Positions 36,928 to 49,320 of a stretch of 64,000 nucleotides of DNA are shown here, one piece after another. Both the position numbers and the translations under genes were made by a program. The notes below the pieces were generated by a model that worked only from the letters and a program-made list of their open reading frames with translations, was not told the origin of the DNA and ran no database searches. Each line of letters begins with the position of its first letter. Within the stretch, counting starts at the first letter, position 1. Source of the stretch: Sinotaia quadrata (Eukaryota; Mollusca; Gastropoda; Architaenioglossa; Viviparidae); the NCBI GenBank assembly GCA_028829895.1, contig CM054180.1, positions 89,405,135-89,469,134 on the forward strand, read 5' to 3'.

Positions 36928-37720
36928 ATGATCTAGTTCACGATAGCTTGTCAAAGTCATCTGCTGAACTGTTGGCATCCAGATTGAGGGGAAAAAATCG
37001 TCCTTTCTGAACAGTGTTTGCATCACCTTCTACCACAACAGACATCAAGAGTACCTCAGTTTTTCTCTACAGAGAAGGACCTGGTGTACTGTATAGATAT
37101 TGCACAGCTTCTGCACAAGTTTGGTGTGCAACAGTATAAACCTGAAAATTGGAGATTGTTCATTGACAGCAGCCAGCGATCACTGAAATATGTTCTGCTA
37201 CACAATGGTAACCAGTTTGCCTCTGTACCTCTAGCTCACTCGACTACATTGAAGGAGAAGTATGAAGGTGTTGACCATTGAGAAGTTGAAACTGGCATTT
37301 TTGATGGTCCACAACTCCGTAAACTAATCAGAGATCCATGAGTTTGAAAACTCAATGAACGAAGTGGAACTGGAAGCATGGAAGGCTTTTGTTCTGGTCG
37401 TGAAAAACTTTCTTGGCAACAATAAGGCCAGGAACTATGCAGAGCTTATTGCCAATATGCTGACTGCTTTCAGAAACTTTGGATGCAACATGAGCATCAA
37501 AATGAATTACTTATTCTCACATATGGATTGGTTTCCTGAAAATCTGGGATCAATGAGCAACGAACAAGGGGAGAGATTTCATCAGGATATGAAAGAGATG
37601 AGACCAGGTATCAGGGATGCTGAGATGCAGTCATGATGGCTGATTACCTTTGGACTCTAAAGAGACATCCATACTGCTGAGCATTCTAGAAGTTCGAAGA
37701 GACGAAAGTTCATGCCCTGA
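36928..37720 (+). pseudogene. Unnamed multi-copy protein family, C-terminal fragment (internally deleted)
   Basis: Continues the frame broken by the LTR: L-V-H-D..LSKSSAELLASRL, then FFSTEKDLVYCIDIAQLLHKFGV..YKPENWRLFIDSS, LLHNGNQFASVPLAHSTTLKEKYEGV. There a stop appears and the reading jumps to TGIFDGPQLRKLIRDP, so about a hundred codons of the family are deleted. It continues NSMNEVELEAWKAF, VKNFLGNNKARNYAELIANML, CNMSIKMNYLFSHMDWFPENLGSMSNEQGERFHQDMKEM and a basic end (KRRKFMP, stop near 37720), with further frameshifts around 37620-37680. The GERFHQD..EM motif is the family's hallmark. The function of the family is unknown to me. Confidence 0.7.
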
Positions 37721-38153
37721 ATTTTGAACAATGATGACCTAATATTAAATTTATATGTACTTACCTTTATCAACATCTACTATTCAATGTACACTAATCA
37801 ACTTTTGTAACCTTTAATAAATGAATTGTGTTAGAAAAGATTTTGTAAAATTTAATTTAATTTTTTTTAATTTAAAAACCTATTTTGGAAGAGAAATATT
37901 AATGAAAATTGCCTAATAATGTTACAAAAATGTAATTGATTTAGTTATAAGATTGGATTTTTTTATCAAATTAGCACAAAAATCTGACCTGATTAAAAAA
38001 AAAAACTGATGTCATTTTCGAATTTAGCAGTGCAAAATTGTTCTTAAATCAGTTGAAAAAAATTAGACTACTTACAACAAAAACAATGTTTGTGATGCAA
38101 TGAATCTATGATAGCATGAGATGACGTGAAATTTAAAATAATAATATATTTAC
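37721..38153. other. Intron 2, adjacent to exon 2 donor
   Basis: AT-rich, with an AATAAA-containing segment (37815-37825) that may be the 3' end of the inserted repeat copy. Nothing else. Confidence 0.4.
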
Positions 38154-38202
38154 CACACTTGCTGCCTCACATAGTTTTCCTTGTTTGGGTCTTATAAAAG
38201 GG
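38154..38202 (-). CDS. unc80: UNC80 exon 2 (49-nt micro-exon)
   Basis: A 49-nt exon between a strong T-rich acceptor (ttttttttacag) and donor GTG|GTAAAT. It completes the Ser codon begun in exon 1 and encodes PFIRPKQGKLCEAASV, residues 32-47. This is the conserved UNC80 segment that links the WRQTS motif to the FERV..NILHGLSP motif at the start of exon 3. The exon is too short for ORF calling and was found by matching the conserved residues and phase (one base in, zero out). It sits alone between introns of about 10.4 and 4.6 kb. Confidence 0.93.
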
Positions 38203-41200
38203 CTGTAAAAAAAAATATATAAATGTAATAATTAAAACTATTTTAAAACAAAGAAAATATTTTTTAAGCACCTATGCCAATATAGCAAATTTTTAATATA
38301 TTCTTATACAAAGCATATATCCATATAAGATTTGAAGAGATAAATAACAAACATATTTAAAGATTAATTACTTTATATAATACATAAAATAATAACTGCA
38401 ATAAAATATTTTACAATGAAAAGTGGCAAGAATAAAAACACATGGCAAAATATGCAAAACAGGTGTCATTTTACTTTAAAGTACTAGTAAACAATAAACA
38501 TTTTTCTTTTTTGCTGGAGGTGGTGGTGATGTAAACAAATGGCATTGTTACTGTGACTTTCATTATATAAATTATTCTCATCAACTCAACATTTACTAAG
38601 TTATTTTTCAGAACAAATCCAGTTCACAGTCTCATCTGCTTACCAACTGCTTCATATTTCAACTACAAAAGAAGCAGCTCAGTAGAAAGCCCTGCTTATG
38701 GACAACATTTTACATTCTCAATATCTCTAATTTGTTCTTTTTATTTATACACATTAAGACAGAATGTGTTCAGAGTTTAAGAACTGCAAAACAATTTTTT
38801 ATCTGATTATAATTTATGTTTTATAATTATTTCCACTGGAGATATTTCATTAATGTGAATATCTTTTCTCAAGATATCTTGCAAAAAAACAAAATTTAAA
38901 AATATTTATGAGTTAATTACTTAAGAGTTATCAAAACTGCAGAATAATTTAACTTAATACAATTGAGATGCAGCACAAAATCCACCATCAATAAATAAAC
39001 CTCAATTCCCCAACCCCACCCTATCCCTTACCATGGTAGGTAAATGACAGCTGTGTAAACTCCCATTTGCAAACATGACAGATGAACACAATGAAACAGA
39101 TATATTTTGTGTATTGTTTTACTGTGTTTCTATAGATGCTTTAATATTTATTAGCAAATAATATTACTTTAAATTTATTATCATAAACTAAATTAATATA
39201 TCTTCTGTAGATAATGTGACATGAAAGCTCACAAACTTTGCAAAATAGTTCCTGCACTGACTGACCTAAGTAACGTTATCTGATTGAAAGCCATAGTTTG
39301 TGTTTCATGAATAAACAGCTTAAATAATAGATTATACTTTATATATGTTTATGCAAACATACATATATTTCTAAAATTAATTAATAATGGATTAAATAAT
39401 AGATGAAACAGAAAAACAAGTTTTATTTTTCTTTATATGGTACTGACTTATATATATTTAAATTGAGATCTTCTGTGCATGATCACTGTCCAAGAGAAAG
39501 TGTATTTACTGAGAATGCATTAAGATTAAGAATGACATTAGCATTAAATATAATTTTTATTTTAGATTTGTAATTGTTTTCTGTCTCTGCCACGTAAAAA
39601 GACTAAAATCAATCAGTTAATAACACAGTCATATGTTATTCTTAATATTTTAAATGATAATTAAATGGCTGAAACAAAAATGCACATAACATCTATTGTT
39701 CTTTATCTAATAATTATAATGAGAGCAACCAAGTTCTGAAGCAGATAAACTCTGGGATGATCAGGCAAAAATGATCACATAAAAATTAACTTAACATAAA
39801 CGCACTATTTCACATTATTATCAGTTCTTGAAGGTGTTTGTTTTAATAATGAGTGAAGTATGCTATATTATAGCCATGTGTGGATGGATGTGGTAGTGCT
39901 TGTATTGCTTTGTGTCCATCTGTGTGATTAATGACTTTTCTTTGTCTGCCAGAGGCTGTTTGAGTTGGACAAGTGAGAGATGATTGACAAGACCTCAAAG
40001 CAATTAAAATGATGATTGATATATATATATATATAGTGTTCTGTAAGTCAGTTGTTTTGTCCTTGTTAGTGTGAGCTTTTCATGAAGAGTATCTGATACA
40101 CATAATTCTAAAGGCAGTCAACTTCAATCTGAACTGCTTGAGCACTGATTAGTACAATTCATGTTGCAGTATACCTTATACAGCTTCCAAGGTAACTTGA
40201 CAATCACTGTATCTTCTTTGCAGAATTGACAATCTGTTTTGTGGAATGTACATGTTCCTCAATTCAATGGTAAAAGGTAGAGAAAGGAATCTCAACGCTT
40301 TTATGTTTTCATAAAAGACATACCATACCATGGAAAGATTCTCGATGATGAACATATAACCGTAAACAATGTAGTTATTAAAGAAATTTTAAACAAATAA
40401 ATATCTTCCATTTACACTTTTCAATGTTTTTTTATTTCTTTCCCATCAGTCTTGATAAGTGAGCTCTAGTTATGCAAAATATTTATCCTGATGTACACAA
40501 ACTGTTTTTCTTCGGCTACTGATGGCATTGCTCAAATGTCTAGATGCAGTCTGTACTGATGTTTTGGGATTAGCAGTTGTATTATTACAATAATAGAATT
40601 TTAGAAAACTTGAAACAAGTACAAAATTATGTTATGAATTATTTTAAACTATAGAAATTTCCTAATAAATTTAATCACCATATATCATTAGAATTGTTTA
40701 TAAATTTGTTATGGGAAACTTTATGCTACTTTGCGAGCTGACTTTTTTTAACTTCCTAGAGAATATGTAAAAGTAACATAAGTTGACTTTACATACACAC
40801 AAAATGTGAAAAAGAAATGAGTTGTTGCATTATTATTTTTTAAAGAATAATTTAATATAATGAAAAATTATGTAATAACACATGAGCATATATTTTCAAT
40901 ACTTTTTTTATTAAAAAGTAACAGTTAATGCTAATTTGAGAAGAAAATATAGGTGTTTATCAATTTCAAGTGGGTGAATGCCCATTAGATACAGAGGAGT
41001 GAATGACAAAGAATTTTTTAAATGCTGGATAGCAACAGATTAATGTAAAGATAATAAAAATCAAAGTGGCAATAATTATCATAATCACATTGTTTCCAGA
41101 ACAAATATTACATGAATTCTGTAGATACAGTGACTGTTAGTCTTATAGACATTTATACATTCCTTGTATCACAATAATAGAGCATTTTATATATATTTAG

Positions 41201-41336
41201 TATTTTGCTCATTATGTAGGTACATTTTTTGTTAAGTTAAAAATTATTATTTCCCAAACATCAAATGGGTTTGAAATAACAATCAATGATCTCAAGAGGT
41301 CATCACTGACTTTTAGTGTTAATTTTAATTTTAATT
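38203..41336. other. Intron 1, nothing recognised
   Basis: Three kilobases of AT-rich sequence with a (TA)9 run at about 40018-40036. No coding frame, no terminal inverted repeats noticed. Confidence 0.4.
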
Positions 41337-41413
41337 AAATTTAATTTTACTTGTTTGTTGTTCTTTCAAATTTTAAAATTTAATTTTACTTGTTTGTTGT
41401 TCTTTCAAATTTT
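41337..41413. repeat. Exact tandem duplication, 39-bp period
   Basis: The 38-base phrase starting AAATTTAATTTTACTTGTTT and ending CTTTCAAATTTT occurs twice in a row (41337 and 41376) without a mismatch, indicating a recent duplication. Confidence 0.92.
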
Positions 41414-41549
41414 ATGAGGAATTTACTACTTTATAGCTGGATGATGAGTAATAATGAAGAACTTACTTAATGTTTGGATGATGAGTAATAAGCTACTAAT
41501 GAATGGTGACAACCTGAAATTATGTTTGATGCTCCTAAAAGGGTTTGTA

Positions 41550-42200
41550 AATTCTTACCTCTGCTAGAGTTAACAAATATCAATGATATTCCATTAAAGT
41601 GAGTCAGTCAATTAGAAATCTGGGTGCGATTTTTACAGCTTTCTCTCTCCATAAAACAACAAATTTCAACATCTTACAGCAGCATATAATGGAGCTGGAT
41701 TGAAACAGCACTATTCTCAAGCTTCTCACAAATAATATTATATAAACCCTGATACTCTCAACTTGATTACTGTAGCCCTCTTCTCTGACACTGCTTCTTG
41801 TGAGGAAACTTTATAAGATTAATTTTAAAGCATTACAACTAGGGTTATTCTAGAACCAATCAGGTAGTTCCATTTCTTTCTTTTCACTTGTCACTTGTTC
41901 ACAGTCTTTACTAGTTAACTGTTAATTCCAGAATACAACAAAATATCTCTTCACTTTGTTACGCTCTACTATTTGGTTCGAGTCTTAAGCACTTGTCTGA
42001 TCTCACATGCACGTGCACTCATGCTAAAAACAGTCTACTTCTACTTTTGGGCTGGAGGGTACCTAATTCATATTCCAATTTATTTCAAATGGACCATTCA
42101 AAGCCTTGCTTGACACCGCAGGATGTGTTATTTGAACTATCATTAACCAGCAGACCATCATGAGTGATCCAAAGGCTACATGCATGTGGCCCTCTCAGCA
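41550..42200 (+). mobile_element. CR1/L2-like LINE remnant (C-terminal reverse transcriptase)
   Basis: Plus-strand frames, with stops, contain SQSIRNLGAIFTAFSLHKTTNFN, then LST...DYCSPLL, and then VHSLY.LTVNSRIQQNISSL followed by a SLKHLSDL-like phrase. These fit the end of CR1/L2 reverse transcriptases (V..IKNLGVIFD..L; SRLDYCNSLL; LHWLPV..RI..K; PSYLSDL). Order and spacing fit, sequence is heavily decayed. Confidence 0.6.
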
Positions 42201-42822
42201 CCAAATAGTTACGTCTACTTCAATTGAGCATTCATCCTTCATTGCCAGTAATTAATGCAGCAGGATCCTGTCCGCTGTCTATTTATACTGCCAAAGGTAT
42301 GTGGTTTTGCTTGTATCACTAAATATTATATCAATGATTTTATATTTAATATTAACCATATTCCCTTATTAATTATACATCCCACCTAGGACATTATATT
42401 GTTTCATACTATACGTGGAAGAGTTCAAGGAACACAGGTTCAGACTTCTTACAAAGGGACTCACAAATCCCTTTGCCTTTATCTTACAGATTAACACCAT
42501 ATCATCGAGGTTTAACCCTTTTCAAACGTTGAGCCATGAAGACAACACCTGAGCTAAGTAGACCAATGGCCAAGAACACTGGTGAACCTGCTCTGCCACT
42601 CACTGTAGAACCCTAGGCAACAATGTTAGGCACAATACCGAGCTAAGTGAGCTATACAACCAACAGCTTCAACTGCATAATATCTTCCTTTATTAAAGAC
42701 ATAATTCTGACTATGAACTCTAAATATTGCCCATTATCTTTTCTATACTCTTGATAATCATATGTAACCAACATTTCTATTTCCCTTTTAAATATATATA
42801 TTTGTTGAAACTTACTTATAAT
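42201..42822. other. Intron 1 between LINE remnant and LTR
   Basis: Contains no recognised feature; some of it may be 3' LINE sequence. Confidence 0.35.
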
Positions 42823-42827
42823 TATAT

Positions 42828-44070
42828 TGCGACAGAACAGAGTTTTCTGTCCCTATTTTTAATGTAATATTACTTGTTTAATGTCAGTGTGACCTGACTT
42901 TTGGGTACTGTGTGGTTTGATAGTACCGGAGTTAAAATAACAACTAATGAAGAGAATATGCTAGAACTTGCTATGTAAACTGTGAACTGGTCTTATGTAG
43001 ATAAGTAGTTTTTATTATCTAGTGGTTAAGATTTACAAAGAATGAGACCAGCCAATGGGCTGAGATCAAAGATTGTCTAATGAAATAATTCTATTCTCTA
43101 ATTAATTTGAATTTGGTGTGGCTGAGGTCCATTCATGAAAGGCAGCTGTTAGCTTAATGGTGAGTAAACTGATTGATTGAAAGAGAATGGGCTTGGAAAT
43201 TTTTTTGCTATTGATATATTTTGGTTTTATGTAGAGATGTATTATGTGAGTAGACTATTATTTCTACAATTGTGAATTATGATACATGTACTTGTATGTT
43301 ATATATTAAACACATGACTTTGTTTCTAGTAAACACATTCATAAATTATTATGTTGTACTTATTATGCTGTATGTGTGTATCGGGGTAATAAATACTGTT
43401 GCAGGAAACATTCTACAGTGTGCTAGAGGAGCACACGAAGAATTGACAATTCTATTGTGAACATTAAACTTGTTACAAAAGCATGCAAAAGACTATAGCA
43501 GCAGCATCACTGATAAGGTTATGTACAAACTATTATCGTTAACTCTCTATAACTCTGTTTCTGTTCTATGATAAGAATGATCCTGTGATTTATATTGATA
43601 CTATTCTGTTAAATTATGTGTTAGGATATAAGACTGTATAAGCATGGAAATTATCTGAATATGGATTCATGGAAATATTGATGTCAAATAATCTTTTAAT
43701 TGTATTTGTTATATATATATTTGTTTGTTGGTTTAATAAATTTATTGTTAAATTTATTGACCTTCTTACACATATTGACAACCATATGTTGGAGAGAGAG
43801 TGGGTAGTATGGGCTCACTAAAGATAGATTTATCTTCTCCTTTGGTAAGTTTTCCACCTATAGATATAGTGTGTGAGAGTAAATGTTTGTCTTTAATGCT
43901 GTGTAAGAGAAAAAACATTTACAGAGCTCACATACTTGCCGAGTGAGAGAGAGATGAGTGGTGTCTTCTGGAGAATTATTAATAGCATAAATTAAGATTT
44001 TCATCACTTGTATGGATGATTAATAATAAATAATAATCATAACCAATAATTAAGGTATTGTTGTGTCACA
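42828..44070 (+). mobile_element. Solo LTR, family B, copy 1 (1243 bp)
   Basis: Begins TGCGACAGAAC and ends GTGTCACA; flanked by the 5-bp duplication TATAT (42823-42827 and 44071-44075). Contains AATAAA motifs near 43389 and 43736. It aligns with the inverse copy at 51126-52744 and the truncated copy at 29006-30165. Because the right flank is AT-dinucleotide rich, the TATAT duplication alone would be weak, but the matching ends of the other copy support it. Confidence 0.85.
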
Positions 44071-44075
44071 TATAT

Positions 44076-45900
44076 ATGTTGTTAGTCTGGCACCTTTATT
44101 TAATATTTCTGGTTGTATGTATCAGGGGGCTCAGAACTTTGTTTTTCTAGTTTTTCAGTCTTCTGTTCTACTCTACCTATCTTCCTCCTTTCCATTCCAC
44201 AACAGCCAGAAGGTACATTTGGGGCTGGCCTACAGTTATGGGAAGCCAGAGTGTTGGAGAATTAACATCTTGTCCCATCCTCCAACAAAACATCACACTA
44301 GATTATTATGCTCATTATCAGATGCATCCACTTTCATCATTCCAAAAGCAAAAAATATAAGTTATACAGTTAATATTCATTTGTTTTCAGGGTTCATCTA
44401 CCTAGAATTTGCTGTCTTCCAAAATACAAACAGAACATGGTCATTTACAGGAAGGCTCTCAAGACATTTTTATTTTATAAGAAAAAATTGCACTTTGTTT
44501 GTGCTAGTTGTACAAATGTCCTTTTCTTTTATTTCTCTTCTGTTCTATATTGCCATTGTCGCGGTTATGAGGAAATATTATTTAAAAAAATTTTTCTCCC
44601 TCTAAGTGTCCTCATACTCTAGATGAAACAGCGAAATTAATTAAAACATGGAAAGGGGCGAAAATAACCATTTGGTCAACAATGTGAAACACTAGCTGAG
44701 GTAGAAACTCTGTTTCGTGCCTGGGAATGGAAAAGTGTAATTAACTTCGGAGGGATGCACATGTGTTTACCCTTCTGGTCAGTGTTGCCAAGCCAATAAA
44801 TCTGTCAGTGTGCAGGGTATATTGGCACAATACTTGGATAGGCCACTGAGATGCTAATTTTGTCTGTGAGAAGGCAGGCTCTGAGTTTTGAAATGTAACT
44901 TATTTTTAAGAATCACCACTATATAAAAGTTTGATTGTTACAGCTAATATTGTATTGTGAAATTACTTGTTGAAATAGAATTCTGAGTGATTGGAAAGTT
45001 AAGATTTATATTATTATAGTTAAAAGTGTTGGTTTGTGTGTACAAACCTTTCTTGCTATGACTAGTGTACGCTTGCCAGGTGGCGATGAGTCACCATAGC
45101 GACTACGTAGTTTTAAAAACAAAATAAATTAGGACCGTTGCTCTGAGAGAGTCATTCGTTGCTCTGTGTTCTGGGTTAGGTACTTAGTTAGCAGGCAAAT
45201 TGATATGTCAATTAAAGTATCAACTTGGAATTCGATACTTGGCACTAAAATGGAAGTGGACAGTCAGAATATTCGTCAGTACGTGTGTGCAGTGCTGGAT
45301 GGGGGTACTGTGTGCTGGAGGGGGTGTGTTCTAATCAGCTGAGTGAAAATAATGTACAAGAACTTTTTGCGCATAAAAGGGGATGACGGAGACGGAAACG
45401 GACGAGAAACATCGAGAATGTAGTGTTTGGTAGAGGGGTGAAAAAGACCCTCTATTAGAATTTCTCCCTGCTTTTTATACCAAGGACTTTATGGGCTGGG
45501 AGGCAACCAGTGCTAGAGAATTCTTGGACACTGCAATAGAGTGCCAGATGTCTACCTGGCTGTATTTTGAAGGTGCGCCGTCAGGGCCGACAACAAATCA
45601 AGAAGGACCAGACTTACGGACAGTCATCTCAGGTTCTTCAAAGACTGTGCAAAGACCATGGGCGATCGATTATTTTCCATGCAGATAGGTATTCTGGTAG
45701 ACGTATAATGTCGCGGCGCTTGGAAATATTGCAGAAGCAGTCGCGGTCATGCCGCCGAAAAACGGCAAGGTTGACCATTAGTTAAGTAATGAGAAGAGAT
45801 GAGAAACGTAAGAGAAGAGAAGAGGAGAAACGCAATGAGATGAGAAGAAATGATAAAACGTAACAAGAGTTGAGAAACAGGCCTAACAAGGAGCGCAGCG
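44076..45900. other. Intron 1 with unexplained open frames
   Basis: A 180-codon plus-strand frame (44063-44605) starts inside the LTR and shows no motif I recognise; its Phe/Tyr/Leu/Ser-rich composition is typical of open frames in AT-rich DNA. From 45350 to 45900 the sequence is richer in GC and purines (GAGAAGAGA runs at 45785-45855). A repeat origin is likely but not identified. Confidence 0.35.
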
Positions 45901-46009
45901 AGAGCATGAAATTTTAGCAGCCGTTGTAGCAGTGAGGACTGCCGTATTTGGGTTCCAGGGAGCGAACCACGATGTCGACGGTGTTTTTGTTTACCATCAA
46001 AACCTCCCA

Positions 46010-46440
46010 GCAAAACTGATCTTAAGGATATTGCATATGAAGAAGAAATCTCTTGTATATTTCCCAAGTATAAAGAAAATGGTTATTCAGATTCAAAATC
46101 CTCTGAAGCAATTTGTAAAGAAATTTCACAGTTCATTATCAAAGAAAAGTGGTTGCCTTACTTGTGAATCCTTTCAGAGGTAACAAAATTGCTGGTTCAA
46201 TTGCTAGCCTCTTTCACAAGTAAAGAAAGAAGAGTGGAGCTGGAGGTTACGAAGCTTCAAAATGATACTGTTCTAATATTGTGCACTATAGATGATAATC
46301 TTTTGTTATCTGTTCAACAGAAAAGGGTATCCTGCTTTAAAAATATAACATACAAAATAAAATCTTATTTCAACTTGTCTATATGTATATGAAGCCCTGT
46401 TTTGAAAGATGAACTTAATAAAGTCAAAACACAGATCTTG
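46010..46440 (+). pseudogene. Unrecognised coding remnant
   Basis: The plus strand reads KTDLKDIAYEEEISCIFPKY, YSDSKSSEAICKEISQFIIK, EKWLPYL up to a stop. A neighbouring frame then continues LVNPFRGNKIAGSIASLFHK, and a third reads SKERRVELEVTKLQNDTVLILC. The even, protein-like composition across frame changes suggests a decayed gene or transposon ORF. I do not recognise the family. Confidence 0.35.
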
Positions 46441-48576
46441 ACTTGGAGATGCTCATCTTGATGATTGATTACAAATGTGGGGAATATCATTTTACTCTCC
46501 CAACTGTAAAAAATTGGCTGATGAAATGCAATGCCAAAAATCACACTGACTTATTACAAAAAGCACAGAATTAATAATACATTTTACTCCATTTCAGTGC
46601 TACTGAGCGTTTATTATTAAAACTTGTGCTTAACTTTTTCATATTTGTTTGTTTATTGAAATCCGGATACATGTAACAATAAAAAAAATATTTTTAATTA
46701 ACCATAACTTGCTATGTTAAAGGAAAAATAATATATATATATATATTTCTATGACTGGATCAACAACATTATACCTTTTAAAAATATATAAGATGGACAG
46801 GGTTTATATTTATTTTGTGAAAACTATTTATCTTCCAGGTAGATTCAAAAACAACAAATTCATATAGTAATAATGAAAGAGTAATTTCTGAAAAATTTAA
46901 TGAAAACTTTTGTGTAAAATTACATCTTTAATGTCATGGAGTGGTATATAATGTATTTTTAAATATGAGGTTTTGTGTATTATTTAATGTCTAAGCTTTG
47001 AAAAATTGCTGATGCCCATCACACTCTTCTGAAAATTTGAATGTGCTCTTGACCACAAGATGATTGGGAACCACTGGCATAATCAGTCTAAAGACAAATA
47101 TCAATTCCCAAGAATGCTCAATAAAAGAAAAGGTTTACTGTTTGTGATGGAAGTGTGCATAGTACAAATAAATATGCATTAATTTAATCAATTCACAAGA
47201 AGTGAAATGGTAAATGTTGACTATCAAGTAAACTTTCATTCATGAGTTTGTGCAGTATCATAATATACCTTCCTTGGGTCAATTTAAATCTACTACTGGA
47301 TTTCTGGATGTCAAAATATCAACATGGTTGAATGATATAATTTTAAACAGCAAAGTAAGCCATAAGACAGAAAATTTAAAATAACTTGTCAAATTCAACA
47401 AAGATGGAAATTAACTTAAAATTAATTATTCCATGATTATAATTTTGTCTTCAAAAAAGATGTACAAGGGCTCATATGAAGGCTAGTGTGATGGCTAAAG
47501 TATTAATGAATTTAATTTAATATTTTTACATTCTATTTGGTTATTAAAAATGCATTACAGTACACATATTCAACTACTTGGGGAAGGAAGGATGTTACAG
47601 TTTTTAAAAAATAAGGATAAATAAAATTAACATACAACTTTTTTACTTTTTTTTTTTTAGGGGGGTGGTGGTGCTGAAAGAATTATAAATACATTTCTAC
47701 CTTTTGTTTCAAGTAAATATCAAGTATATTTGAGATAAAAACAAGACTGAACCAAGTAAACTCAAACCAGATGATTAACCATTAGATTTAGCATACTAGT
47801 GCTATGCCTAAATACAGTTATTTAACTATTCAAATGTGAAAAAAATTATAATATTAAGATATTAACCTGTTTTGCATGATCCACAAGTAAATTCATCTAG
47901 TAATAGTATGCATATTCTTCATGCAAGAATTTCTGGGTTAGTTGTTTGTTCTATGTAGTATAGTTTATTTTTCTTTCCTTGTATATATAATTTCTAACTG
48001 GTTATTCTGTAAAATCTTAACTTTTTAAAAAGACCAATATTGGTAATGATTAACAATTAAATAGATGCATGAGGAAGTGTGATGTAAAGAAAACGGAAAC
48101 ATCAAAATTATATGTGACACAAATGAAGTAATATAAAAATATACAACTATGGCTCTAAACTGAAAATCTAATCTAAATATTAAAAAGCACAATTATCAAA
48201 ATTAATCTTTGCCGTGTATACATATTTAAAATGTTTCAACTTTTTTTCTAATTTACTTACTTAGTGTTATTGTTGCTTTTCTCTGCTGAGATTTATTATG
48301 GCCTATGCCGAATTGAAGTTCTGATATAAGTGAATTTTAATATATCAATCGACCAACCCGACTTTCTCTGTAACCTAATTACCTATATCAGAACTCATGG
48401 TAATTTTTTTTTTAATGCTAAAGGCTAGTGTATAGGTATACTTCATTAGCTTTGGCAAAGTCAATCTCCGAGTCTGAGGCTGAGATTATTTATTGACAAT
48501 AGTAGAACGATGGCAAAAAAACATTAAACAATGCTACTTATTTGTTCACTGAGGCCAGTTTTGTTAGTAATCCCAC
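46441..48576. other. Intron 1, adjacent to exon 1
   Basis: AT-rich, with a (AT)n run near 46732-46746 and a T-run/G-run at 47650-47675. No gene recognised. Exon 1 donor is at 48575-48576. Confidence 0.4.
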
Positions 48577-48668
48577 CTGGTTTGTCGCCAAAAAAAGGTC
48601 TGAATGGGAAGAGGTACAGATTGATCTCCCTCAAAGTCATCGCCTTCACGGCCTTTTCGCTTCGGCAT
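48577..48668 (-). CDS. unc80: UNC80 exon 1 (start codon; N-terminus)
   Basis: Encodes the first 30 residues plus two bases of codon 31. The start MPKRK is followed by an acidic stretch and then PLPIQTFFWRQTS, which matches the conserved N-terminus of animal UNC80 (vertebrate form PLPIQTFLWRQTS). The ATG is supported by an in-frame TGA 24 nt upstream (48690-48692), so no longer N-terminus is possible without splicing in the 5' leader. The donor after ACC AG is GTGGGA, acceptable but not strong. The split codon AG|C gives the Ser that precedes PFIRPK in exon 2. The 5'UTR boundary and transcription start are not visible. Confidence 0.92.
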
Positions 48669-49320
48669 AGTGGAGACGGCAGAATGCGATCAATACAAAA
48701 CACCTGCCAATAAATGCGTTTCTGAAAACTTGCTCTACTAGCTACTAAATTAAATTATTGCATTCATAAGAAATACTGTGTCACTAATCCATAATAACGA
48801 AGTGTACAATTTATCAACAAGTACACGTCAATACCGATTGCCATTTTATTATAAAAGCTATCCGTGCTATGCTCCGCGAAGCTGCTAAAAAATGTTGCTG
48901 ATGAGGGAATGGGGAAGAAGTGAACGGGCGCACAACTCTAGTTGGCAGCAAAATTGCGCTTAAACTACCAAAACCCATAATTGTTATTAAAATAAATATT
49001 ACTATAAAACAGGTTTATCTATTTCTTTTATTCACGATTTGTCCTTTATCTATTAATTAGATTCACTGATAGGGACAGCCTTGACCTCAAACCTGTTGCC
49101 CATGCAACTACGTTGTCCTGGGGCCTTAGGTTTCTATAGCCTGCATGCGGAATGAGAAGTGAATTCATCGAAACAATTCTAAAGGTTATCCGGAGTTCTT
49201 TTAGCAGGCATTTCGTATGACATTGTTTTTCACGATTTTAAATTGTAATTATGTTTCACTCCGAAATAATGAATTCTAAACAACCACTCGACCAAATCAG
49301 ATTATTGAAAAGGCTTGGCC
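48669..49320 (-). promoter_or_regulatory. Presumed UNC80 5'UTR and promoter region
   Basis: The interval directly upstream of the UNC80 ATG is richer in CpG than the introns (for example around 48845-48960, with CCGCGAAG and GGGCGCAC). No TATA box at a fixed distance or other core element can be singled out. The assignment rests on position only; the transcription start could be farther right or in a separate non-coding exon. Confidence 0.4.

Larger units (their letters stand above)
7829..48668 (-). other. unc80: UNC80 gene, 5' portion (seven coding exons, six complete introns)
   Basis: Gene model assembled by hand. Exons in transcript order are 48577-48668, 38154-38202, 31382-33594, 23667-23932, 15329-15510, 13027-13193 and 7829-7961, lengths 92, 49, 2213, 266, 182, 167 and 133 nt, total 3102 nt = 1034 codons. 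Every exon junction keeps the frame, and every intron begins GT and ends AG. Introns 1-6 are about 10.4, 4.6, 7.4, 8.2, 2.1 and 5.1 kb. UNC80 is known as a HEAT/armadillo-like scaffold that, with UNC79 and FAM155, assembles with the NALCN sodium-leak channel and sets neuronal resting excitability. The remaining roughly 2,200 residues must lie left of the window or in its first 7.8 kb, where I found no convincing further exon. Confidence 0.93.

Noticed and set aside
44063..44605. 180-codon plus-strand ORF
   Set aside because: Begins within an LTR, has no recognised motif, and its composition is that expected for AT-rich non-coding DNA.
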